64,000 nucleotides of DNA, from the NCBI RefSeq assembly GCF_000016785.1, contig NC_009486.1:744001-808000 (forward strand). The letters run 5' to 3'. The DNA is from Thermotoga petrophila RKU-1 (lineage in GTDB: Bacteria; Thermotogota; Thermotogae; Thermotogales; Thermotogaceae). The notes beneath the pieces are model-generated. The model searched no databases. It was not told where the DNA came from and worked only from the letters and a program-made list of their open reading frames with translations. This document shows positions 30,959 through 38,292 of the stretch, piece after piece. Numbering within the stretch: the stretch's first letter is position 1; every line of letters starts with the position of its first letter. Position numbers and translations under genes: made by a program.

Positions 30959-33252
30959 TCTTCTACCGATACTCTCACCTTCTCATCGAACACAATGAAA
31001 AGACCCTCGTTCCCCAAGAACACATCGATAATTCCCCTGTCGAACCGCTGAGCTTTTCCAGCAGAAAGATCCAGAATGACGCCATCGTAAACAACCAGTA
31101 TCCTGCCCTGAAAGTTCAGGACCTTTTTTGGAACAGTGAGACCGTAATTTTTTGTTTCCGATCTGCTGCTGGAAACGAAGGCGATAGATCCATCGTTGAG
31201 CAAAATATAGAACGCATCGTCTTTGAAAGAAGCATCTACTATTTTCACCTTCTCTCCGAACAGAGAACTTAACACTCTTCCTTTCTCCTTGAAATCCGAA
31301 CCTATTGCAACAACCTCTCCATCCGTTATGAGAAGGTAGTTTCCATTCTCTGATTTCATTCGAACCGTTGTACCGGGAGAGGTAGCGAGAAGTTTTTCCG
31401 CTCCATTCCTGAAAAGATAGTACCTCACACCACCCGGAACCACTCTGGCATAGATAATCGCATTCCTTGTTATCAGAGCATCACTGATATCACCGACAAG
31501 AGGAAAGGGTGCGTATTTCTTTATTCCTATGTTGTCCACTATGAAAATGTCGCCTTCATCTACGAACGACGCGTAATCTTCTACCTTTTTAAAAAACTCT
31601 ATTTTCTTGTCGAAAACTTTCTTGTCCCAGGCAAAAACTCCCGACTCGGTAGCGATGTAGACTTCCTTACCCACCAGGGCTCCAGACAAATAGGAAGAAA
31701 GCTCCAGAGACCTGATCCGTTCTAAAAAGTTTTCAAAGAGAATCTTAACTGGCAGCACAGAAAGTTCAGTACCTTTCGTCTCTTTAGCTTCAACAACCTT
31801 TTGAACACTTTCCTCAGAGAGCTCCGGGTTTTTCGATGGAAGGTATTCCTCGTAATCATCGCTCCTGAAACCGGAAAAAACCTGAACCTCGTACTTCAAA
31901 AGTTTTCTTATGTAGGCTACGTTCTCCTCACGGGAATAGAGATCGTAAAAATTCCCGCTCAACTGCTCAACTTTACCCACCCGACAGGACTGAATGGAAA
32001 CGAAACCATCTCCCCTTCCTTTTACGAACTCCGGATAGAACCTTTCGAGTTCCGTTCCGGACACATCAACTCCGTAAGGCGGTGTGTCTCCACAGATGGA
32101 TACTATTTCCACATCGTTTCTTGCAAATTCCCTGAGTTCTTTCACAAGTTGAGAATCCGGAAGGATTTCCTGCACCACCTCACCCAGGGTGTCTATGAGA
32201 TTTCTGATGTGCAATGTCAACATCTTCAGCTTCGTCCACTCTATTCCGAATATGTCTTCCAACACCTCTGGGTCTTTGCCGTAGAAGATAGAAGAGAAGT
32301 AGAGGGGATTCACCACGTTGGTACCCTGAACCGGCGTTGAAAGAAGAACGACTTTTCTGACGTTGTTCACCTCAGGATGACGTTGTAGCATCCTCAAGAC
32401 GATCAGTCCACCTGTTCCATGTGCAAGGATGTCGAACTCGTACTGTGAGTACTTCAAGATCTCTTGGGAGAGAAAATCCGATTCGAAGTCAATGAAGCTT
32501 CTTCTTCCTTCCTTTTCTATGAAACTCCTGTACATCTCGCTGTAAGCCAGGGAACGCGGTTCATAAAGAGCGTATTCGTACGTCATGATCGTTCTGTCGG
32601 GGAAAATCGTCTCCCATATGTTATTGTCCTTAACGACACCTTCAAAGGTAGGATCTTCTCCAGGTACCAGAAGAACAGCTGGCCCGGAGCTGTTCACAGC
32701 TTCCCTCAGAAGCCTTATCCCATGTTTTTGAAAACCGGCCGATCTCAAAACCACTCCAAAAACGGAAAGATGGTACGTGAAGGCCTCCACATAATATCCT
32801 CTTTCGTCCTTTCCTATCATCGATCCGGGAATGATACGGTATCCACCATCCTCTGTCGCGTACGCAAAGGTGAGATTGTTGTAATTCTCCCCTCTGAGGT
32901 ATTTGGCGTCGAAATAGTATTTGAGACGTATCGGTTTCAGAGCAAACTCATCTACGCCGTCCGCAAATTCCACCCTGTAAAGATCTCCCACAAACACATC
33001 CGGATAAAGCTTTCTTTCTTCATCGGAAAGCCTCGTGATTTTCAAAACCTTTTGTTTTCCAAAAGCTCCAGGTGGTATCTCCACCCTCAAATTGATAAAA
33101 CCAGATTCCGCTCCTTCTTTTCCAATCTTCAAGGAGCCTTCTTTTTGAAAAAAGATCAGAAGGAAAAACACCGTTATGCTTATAAACACCAGGGTAAAAA
33201 ACAGAATCTTCCTTTTCAAAACAATTTCTAGGAGTTTTTTTAAAAAACTCAT
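30937..33252 (-). CDS. Membrane-anchored ZU5-like / alpha-beta hydrolase / propeller-like protein
   Basis: A 771-residue protein of unknown function. Order: a membrane anchor (residues 17-34); a ZU5-like beta domain (50-170: NLRVEIPPGAFGKQ, then YHLSVFGVV); and an alpha/beta hydrolase domain (190-430) of the extracellular lipase type, with VLLVPGED, an Asp/His region and PVQGTNVV. The C-terminal half has repeated strand motifs (VYIATESGVFAW, YLLITDGEVVAIGS, AFYILLNDGSIAFVS) that look like an incomplete propeller. The nucleophile elbow reads AHGTGG (277-282), with Gly279 where lipases carry Ser, so the domain is probably not a normal hydrolase. It overlaps the TPR gene downstream. Confidence 0.7.
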   Translation of the reverse strand: MSFLKKLLEIVLKRKILFFTLVFISITVFFLLIFFQKEGSLKIGKEGAESGFINLRVEIPPGAFGKQKVLKITRLSDEERKLYPDVFVGDLYRVEFADGVDEFALKPIRLKYYFDAKYLRGENYNNLTFAYATEDGGYRIIPGSMIGKDERGYYVEAFTYHLSVFGVVLRSAGFQKHGIRLLREAVNSSGPAVLLVPGEDPTFEGVVKDNNIWETIFPDRTIMTYEYALYEPRSLAYSEMYRSFIEKEGRRSFIDFESDFLSQEILKYSQYEFDILAHGTGGLIVLRMLQRHPEVNNVRKVVLLSTPVQGTNVVNPLYFSSIFYGKDPEVLEDIFGIEWTKLKMLTLHIRNLIDTLGEVVQEILPDSQLVKELREFARNDVEIVSICGDTPPYGVDVSGTELERFYPEFVKGRGDGFVSIQSCRVGKVEQLSGNFYDLYSREENVAYIRKLLKYEVQVFSGFRSDDYEEYLPSKNPELSEESVQKVVEAKETKGTELSVLPVKILFENFLERIRSLELSSYLSGALVGKEVYIATESGVFAWDKKVFDKKIEFFKKVEDYASFVDEGDIFIVDNIGIKKYAPFPLVGDISDALITRNAIIYARVVPGGVRYYLFRNGAEKLLATSPGTTVRMKSENGNYLLITDGEVVAIGSDFKEKGRVLSSLFGEKVKIVDASFKDDAFYILLNDGSIAFVSSSRSETKNYGLTVPKKVLNFQGRILVVYDGVILDLSAGKAQRFDRGIIDVFLGNEGLFIVFDEKVRVSVEEWRLSKD

Positions 33253-34067
33253 CTCTCCTCCACCATCTGTTTGAGTTCTTTCAGAAGAAACAGCGTGCGA
33301 AAGAGACCTTCTGATTCGATACCTTTCAAAACTTCTTCATAATACTTATCGGCCATCTCACGAGCTTTCTGAATCCCCACCTTTTTCACAAGCGTCACTT
33401 TTTCTGTGTCTTTTCCGAGGTCCTTTCCCACCTTTTCGAAAGATCCAAGAATGTCTTTCAGATCGTCGTATATCTGGAAAGCCACCCCGAACTTCTCTCC
33501 GAGGAGTTTCATCTTGGTGTGATCCTTTTCTTTCAGGATAAATGGAGCTGAGAAACAGAAGGCAAATAGCGCTCCCGTTTTGAAAGCGTACATTCTCTCC
33601 ACCATCTCCTGCGAGATTTCCATCTTTCTTCTTTCGAATTCCACATCCATCGCTTCCCCCAAAAGAAGTTTGTAGGCCGTTTCCGAAAACTCTTCAAAAA
33701 TCTTTGAATTTCCGATTTTAGATATCTGAGAAAAAGCGAGGAAGAACAGACCATCTCCCGCAAGAAGGGCGATATCTTCACCATAGGTCCTATGACAAGA
33801 AGGCTTCCCTCTTCGAAAATCCGCGTTATCTATTGGGGGAAGATCATCGTGTATCAGAGAAGCCGTGTGAAAGAGTTCAACGGCCACCGCCACATCGAGA
33901 AGCTTTTCCTCTTCCACTCCCAAATCCTCACCCAGTGTCAAGACGAGGAGAGGACGGATCCTCTTTCCTCCAACCGTCGCGGAGTACAGCATGGCTTCTT
34001 CTGTGAGAAGATCCCATCCAGGCCTCAAAATCTCGCGTATTCTTTCTTCAACTTTCTCCTTCTTCAT
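33249..34067 (-). CDS. Polyprenyl diphosphate synthase (short-chain, FPP/GGPP type)
   Basis: A 272-residue trans-prenyltransferase that condenses IPP with allylic diphosphates. Seen: KRIRPLL substrate loop (35-41), the first aspartate-rich motif HDDLPPIDNADFRRG (Asp74, Asp75, Asp80), the KTGALF helix, and the second motif YDDLKDILG (Asp201, 202, 205). The DDx4D form and length fit bacterial FPP/GGPP synthases; product length is not decidable by eye. Its ends overlap DUF151 upstream and the anchored hydrolase-like gene downstream. Confidence 0.9.
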   Translation of the reverse strand: MKKEKVEERIREILRPGWDLLTEEAMLYSATVGGKRIRPLLVLTLGEDLGVEEEKLLDVAVAVELFHTASLIHDDLPPIDNADFRRGKPSCHRTYGEDIALLAGDGLFFLAFSQISKIGNSKIFEEFSETAYKLLLGEAMDVEFERRKMEISQEMVERMYAFKTGALFAFCFSAPFILKEKDHTKMKLLGEKFGVAFQIYDDLKDILGSFEKVGKDLGKDTEKVTLVKKVGIQKAREMADKYYEEVLKGIESEGLFRTLFLLKELKQMVEER

Positions 34068-34593
34068 CTTCTTCCCTCTTCTTTTCTATCATCTGTTTGA
34101 ACGTATCTATGTTCAGATTTTCAACGAACTTCTTGAATTCCTCTTCCTCGTCCTGTGTTTCGTTTACTTCCAACTCGATAGAGTGTTTCTCCACCAGATT
34201 GTCCGATACGAAAATGGGTGCCCCGGTCTTCACAGCGAGTATGATCGCATCGGAAGGTCTGGAATCGATATCTATCAAAGCAGCCTCTTCATCTTCCTCG
34301 TCCGTGTACGTGAGATCTCTTATCACGAGGGTTGCGTAGAAGGTGTTATCCTTCAAAGAGTGAATGATCACCTTATCCACGCGTGCTTCGAGAGATTCAA
34401 GAACACTCAAAAGGAGATCGTGAGTCAGAGGACGCGGAAACTCCATCTTCTCCATCGCGAGGGCCAGAGCATGCCCTTCACACGCTCCTATCCAGATGGG
34501 AAGCACTCTATTTGTACCTTCAATGCCGAGAATAACTACTGGCGTGTTACTCACTCTATCGAGCGCCAGAGTCTTCACCCATGCCTTCCTCAA
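34048..34593 (-). CDS. DUF151 family protein (bifunctional nuclease-like)
   Basis: A 181-residue protein with the DUF151 signature: VKTLALDRVSNTPVVILG, LPIWIGACEGHALAL, HDLLLSVLESL, then IDSRPSDAIILAVKTGAPIFVSD. Plant and bacterial relatives have been reported as bifunctional DNase/RNase, but the physiological role is unclear. The C-terminus is a highly charged tail (KKREEDEE), and the T. maritima homologue is known as a crystal structure. The start is TTG at 34593, 7 bases after GGAGGGAA; the frame is open far upstream into rdgB, but that part is antisense and not coding. Confidence 0.85.
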   Translation of the reverse strand: MRKAWVKTLALDRVSNTPVVILGIEGTNRVLPIWIGACEGHALALAMEKMEFPRPLTHDLLLSVLESLEARVDKVIIHSLKDNTFYATLVIRDLTYTDEEDEEAALIDIDSRPSDAIILAVKTGAPIFVSDNLVEKHSIELEVNETQDEEEEFKKFVENLNIDTFKQMIEKKREEDEEGES

Positions 34594-34710
34594 GACAGTT
34601 CCCTCCTTTCTGAAACACTCCGCACCAGACTTTATTTTACAACTAAATTTCAATACGAAAAAGGAACCAACCAGTTCCTGTAGAATCCTATTTGAAAGGG
34701 GGAAGAGAAC

Positions 34711-35301
34711 ATGAAAAAACTGACCGTCTACCTTGCAACGACGAATCCGCACAAAGTTGAAGAAATAAAGATGATCGCTCCAGAATGGATGGAGATTCTG
34801 CCCTCTCCCGAAAAAATCGAAGTAGTCGAGGACGGTGAAACGTTTCTGGAAAACTCCGTGAAAAAGGCCGTGGTCTACGGGAAAAAACTCAAACATCCTG
34901 TGATGGCGGACGATTCCGGACTGGTCATCTATTCCCTGGGAGGATTCCCCGGTGTCATGTCTGCCCGGTTCATGGAGGAACATTCCTACAAAGAGAAGAT
35001 GAGAACCATACTGAAGATGCTTGAAGGAAAAGATAGAAGAGCTGCTTTCGTGTGCAGTGCTACCTTTTTCGATCCTGTGGAAAACACCCTTATTTCTGTT
35101 GAAGACAGAGTAGAAGGCCGAATAGCCAACGAAATAAGAGGGACAGGCGGTTTCGGATACGATCCGTTCTTCATACCGGATGGATACGATAAGACCTTCG
35201 GCGAAATTCCTCATCTCAAAGAAAAAATCAGTCACAGATCAAAGGCCTTCAGAAAGCTCTTTTCGGTTCTTGAGAAGATCTTAGAATCAGAAAACCGGTG
35301 A
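34711..35301 (+). CDS. rdgB: XTP/dITP pyrophosphatase
   Basis: A 196-residue HAM1/RdgB-type enzyme that removes non-canonical purine triphosphates (dITP, XTP) to protect DNA. Seen: [13 protein letters not shown] at the N-terminus, [33 protein letters not shown], and [22 protein letters not shown] with the KISHRSKAF box. The start ATG has AAGGGGGAAGAG upstream. It is a single gene, divergent from DUF151, and its 3' end overlaps convergent lgt by 53 bases. Upstream, GGAAC-6-GTTCC (34663-34678) forms a small inverted repeat. Confidence 0.94.
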
Positions 35302-36130
35302 ATCCCAGGAGAATCAGCACGGCACTCAGCAGCTGAGCAGCTTTTATGTTTCCAATCATGAGGCTATCGACCCTCAATCTCTCTATCACGATTCTTCCAA
35401 GTGAGTAGAGGACAAAATAGAGGCACGTTACTTCGCCGTGCCTTTTCCTGTACCTTTTGAAATAAACACTCAACATGAAAAACACCAGCAGATCCCATAT
35501 GGACTCATAAAGAAACGTAGGATGAAAAAAGGAATAATCTTTGTACACAACGGGTCTGTAGGGCTCTGGCACAAACATTTTCCACGGAAGGTTCGTGGGA
35601 ACACCGAATGCCTCGTAGTTGAAGAAGTTTCCCCATCTTCCTATCGCCTGCCCCAGCGGCAATACGGAGGTGAACAAGTCTGTTGCCTGCAAAAAAGTGA
35701 AGGAAGGCTTTTTCAATCGAACATACAAGAAGCCTGTGAGAAGAGCACCAATCACAGCTCCATGTATGGCAAGTCCTCCTTCCCAGATCTTCAAAGCATC
35801 CCACAAACTTCTGTAATACTTCAAATTGAACAAGACATAATAAAGGCGCGCTCCAACAATACCGGCTATCACTCCATAGAAAATGAGCTCATCGAATTCT
35901 TCCAAGTTTATGCCTTCATTCTTCGCTCTCTTTCTTGCCACAAAGTAGCTGATCAAAAAGCCCGTGAGGATCAAAGTGGAATACCATCTGAGTTCAAAAC
36001 CGCCGATTCGAAATATGTACCTGCTGAGCAGAATTTCTCCGCTGAAAACCTTTGATAGAAAAATAAACAGAAAAACGAAGAAAAGCGTCGATCCAGCAGC
36101 AATTGAGAGAAAGGCGAGGATTTTTTTCAT
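35249..36130 (-). CDS. lgt: Prolipoprotein diacylglyceryl transferase
   Basis: A 293-residue inner-membrane enzyme with seven predicted helices; it transfers diacylglycerol to the lipobox cysteine of prolipoproteins such as the one at 4634. Seen: [41 protein letters not shown], the signature [21 protein letters not shown], and [13 protein letters not shown]. Length is normal. Its start overlaps the RemA-like gene by 4 bases (ATGA). Confidence 0.93.
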
Positions 36131-36372
36131 TTTCTTCTCCGCCCCCAGATAACCCTCAGTGCTATTTTGTATCTGGTAGGAATGAGTACAACATGTCCAC
36201 TATCCATAACTACCGCGGTTCTTGCTTGTTTTCCAAACGTCGCGTTTATTATTTTGTTCGCGTAAAAATCCACGTTCTTGAGCCTCTTTTCCACAGAAGT
36301 ACTGATAGGCATAACGGCTATCACTCTTTCTCTTGGAAGAAACACCTTTCTTCCAAAGGAAACAAAACTCAC
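36127..36372 (-). CDS. RemA-like (DUF370) small regulatory protein
   Basis: An 81-residue protein starting at a GTG (36372) preceded by GGGGGGTGG. It matches the DUF370/RemA pattern: VIAVMPISTSVEKRLKN, then INATFGKQARTAVVMDSGHVVL. In Bacillus, RemA is a DNA-binding ring protein that activates matrix and osmoprotection genes. DUF370 proteins are also common next to gmk/rpoZ in other bacteria; here the partner is lgt, with ATGA coupling. The C-terminus is basic (IWGRRRK), consistent with nucleic acid binding. The role in Thermotoga is unknown. Confidence 0.8.
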   Translation of the reverse strand: MSFVSFGRKVFLPRERVIAVMPISTSVEKRLKNVDFYANKIINATFGKQARTAVVMDSGHVVLIPTRYKIALRVIWGRRRK

Positions 36373-36393
36373 TTTTCCACCCCCCACAGTGAG

Positions 36394-36403
36394 TATGATA
36401 CCA
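36394..36403. promoter_or_regulatory. Face-to-face -10 elements for remA-like/lgt and flavin reductase genes
   Basis: The plus strand reads TATGAT (36394-36399) before the flavin reductase gene, and the minus strand reads the extended -10 TGGTATCAT (36403-36395) before the remA-like gene. The two overlap almost completely (GTATGATAC), so RNA polymerase can probably occupy only one direction at a time. Confidence 0.5.
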
Positions 36404-36423
36404 TTTTTTAGGGGGGTGAAATA

Positions 36424-36873
36424 ATGGATGCTCTGGGAAAACTTTACACCTCGACCGCTATAGTAACCGTGAACGTGGAAGGGAAACTCAACGGGATCAC
36501 TGTAGCGTGGGTGACGAGAGTTTCCTGGCAACCTCCCATGGTGGCCGTTTCGATAGGAAAAACCAGATACACAAGAGAACTCATGGACAGGACAGATTCC
36601 TTTGCTGTGTGCATTCTCGGAAAAGACGCAAAAGAAATAGCTGAATACTTCGGAACTGTTTCTGGCAGAAACACAGACAAATTCAAAAAATATCCCTACA
36701 CGATGAGCGAAGGGAACCTTCCCATTCCAGAAGGAACAATCGCTTACATTGAGTGCGACAAGACTGGACAGTTTGAAGCGGGGGATCACATCGTCTACAT
36801 CGGAACTGTGCGAAGGCAGAAAGTACTGAAAGATGAGCCTCCTCTCATATTCGGAGAACACGAACTGTTGTGA
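36424..36873 (+). CDS. Flavin reductase-like domain protein
   Basis: A 149-residue FMN-binding split-barrel protein of the flavin reductase/flavoredoxin group. Seen: LYTSTAIVTVNVEGKLNGITVAW at the flavin site, VSWQPPMVAVSIGKTRYT, DSFAVCILGKD, and the late strands GDHIVYIGTVRRQKV and LIFGEHEL. It probably uses FMN to move electrons; the partner is unknown. The start ATG follows AGGGGGGTGAAATA. A strong terminator follows. Confidence 0.85.
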   Translation: MDALGKLYTSTAIVTVNVEGKLNGITVAWVTRVSWQPPMVAVSIGKTRYTRELMDRTDSFAVCILGKDAKEIAEYFGTVSGRNTDKFKKYPYTMSEGNLPIPEGTIAYIECDKTGQFEAGDHIVYIGTVRRQKVLKDEPPLIFGEHELL

Positions 36874-36905
36874 AAGGCAGGGCTCGCCCCTGCCTTTATT
36901 TTTTC
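36873..36905 (+). terminator. Rho-independent terminator after flavin reductase gene
   Basis: A 10-bp stem AAAGGCAGGG (36873-36882) / CCCTGCCTTT (36888-36897) with loop CTCGC, followed by ATTTTTTC. Confidence 0.9.
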
Positions 36906-36965
36906 ACGTTTCTTAAAACAGCTCGAAAAAAGTCCCCGTACACTGGAGGCGGGAGGTGATCGAGG

Positions 36966-38270
36966 ATGAAAAGGCTTTTTACACTGATACTGATTTCCCT
37001 GCTGGTCGCGCTCGCTTTTTCTCAGGTGAAGAACGTTATCTACCTCATTGGAGACGGTATGGGTCTTTCTCAAGTCTATCTCACCAGCATGCTCGAAGGA
37101 AGACCCCTCTCGTTCATGAAGACTCCTTACATCGGACTTGTGAAGACACACTCCGCAAACAGCTGGGTGACTGATTCCGCAGCAGCGGGCACAGCGCTGG
37201 CATCGGGGTTCAAAACGAACAACGGTATGATCAACATTCTCCCCGATGGAACGGTGGTACCCACTATCTTCGAAGTGGCAAAGACCTACGGAGTTCGAAC
37301 GGGTATCGTTGTTACCTGCAGAGTAACACATGCGACGCCGGCTGCTTTCTACGCACACGTTAAAAGTAGAGATGAAGAGAACGAAATAGCAAGACAACTC
37401 GTTGAGAATGAAACAGTCGATGTGGTGATGGGGGGAGGTTGGGCAAACTTTCTTCCCAAGGATCTCGGTGGAAAACGAGATGACAACCTCAACTTGATTG
37501 AACTTGCAAAAGAAAAAGGGTATATATACGTGAAAACCAGAGAGGAACTCTCAAAAATCTCCGCGGATTCAGATAAAATACTCGCTCTCTTTGCACCAAG
37601 TCACCTGGATCCTGCAAGTAGCAGAAAGGAGCAGCCGATGCTCTATGAAATGGTGGAAAAAGCGCTCGAGATACTGTCGAAAGATGATGAACCCTTCTTC
37701 CTCATGGTGGAAGGCTCCCAGATAGACTGGGAAGCCCACGATAACGACATCTACGGGGTCTGGAAAGAAGTCGTGGAATTCGACAAAGCCGTTCAGGTGG
37801 CGCTCGATTTCGCCCTCAAGAGGGGAGACACCCTCGTCATCGTAACTGCCGACCACGAAACGGGTGGATTAGGGCTTTCTTCGGGCGACTACAGAGTAGA
37901 TGTGGACAAAATCAGAAACTTCAAAAAAACAACGGACTGGATCATGGCAAATTACTCGCCAAAAGATCGGGAGAAATTCAAAAAGGCCATCGAAGAGTAT
38001 TTCGGTTTGACTCTTTCTGATGAGGATCTGAACAGGATTTCCATGTCCAAAAATCCAAAGATCGAACTTGGAAGGATCCTGGGAGAAAAGGTTAGCGTTG
38101 GGTGGACCACCACAACACATTCAGGAACTCCCGTTCCCATCTTCGCTTTTGGTCCGGGTGCCGAAAACTTCACCGGATTTCTCGACAACACCGAGATTCC
38201 AAGGATCATAATGAAACTCACAGGGTACTCTCTTCAGTATCCACTTCTGAAAGAACCCGTAACGAAATGA
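36966..38270 (+). CDS. phoA: Alkaline phosphatase, secreted
   Basis: A 434-residue phosphomonoesterase with an N-terminal signal peptide (MKRLFTLILISLLVALAFSQ), so it acts outside the cytoplasm to release phosphate. Seen: metal ligand IGDGMGLSQ, the nucleophile Ser71 in TDSAAAGTALASG, EGSQIDWEAHDND, TADHETGGLGL, and HSGTPVPIFAFGPG. Length is typical for the E. coli PhoA type. The ribosome site is GGGAGGTGATCGAGG. I saw no clear Pho-box upstream. The T. maritima enzyme is a known thermostable phosphatase. Confidence 0.94.
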   Translation: MKRLFTLILISLLVALAFSQVKNVIYLIGDGMGLSQVYLTSMLEGRPLSFMKTPYIGLVKTHSANSWVTDSAAAGTALASGFKTNNGMINILPDGTVVPTIFEVAKTYGVRTGIVVTCRVTHATPAAFYAHVKSRDEENEIARQLVENETVDVVMGGGWANFLPKDLGGKRDDNLNLIELAKEKGYIYVKTREELSKISADSDKILALFAPSHLDPASSRKEQPMLYEMVEKALEILSKDDEPFFLMVEGSQIDWEAHDNDIYGVWKEVVEFDKAVQVALDFALKRGDTLVIVTADHETGGLGLSSGDYRVDVDKIRNFKKTTDWIMANYSPKDREKFKKAIEEYFGLTLSDEDLNRISMSKNPKIELGRILGEKVSVGWTTTTHSGTPVPIFAFGPGAENFTGFLDNTEIPRIIMKLTGYSLQYPLLKEPVTK

Positions 38271-38292
38271 GGGGCGATCTGCCCCCTCATTT
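38265..38292. terminator. Bidirectional hairpin between phoA and pheA
   Basis: AAATGAGGGGC / GCCCCCTCATTT with loop GATCT spans the phoA stop and lies just beyond the convergent pheA stop (38287). It ends transcription from both sides; the T-tracts are short. Confidence 0.7.

Noticed and set aside
34594-35235. An N-terminal extension of the DUF151 protein across rdgB
   Set aside because: That part is antisense to rdgB, has no similarity to a protein, and the TTG at 34593 has a good ribosome site and matches the family N-terminus.
36373-36861. A 244-codon frame running into the RemA-like gene
   Set aside because: The upstream part is antisense to the flavin reductase gene; only the last 81 codons match DUF370.
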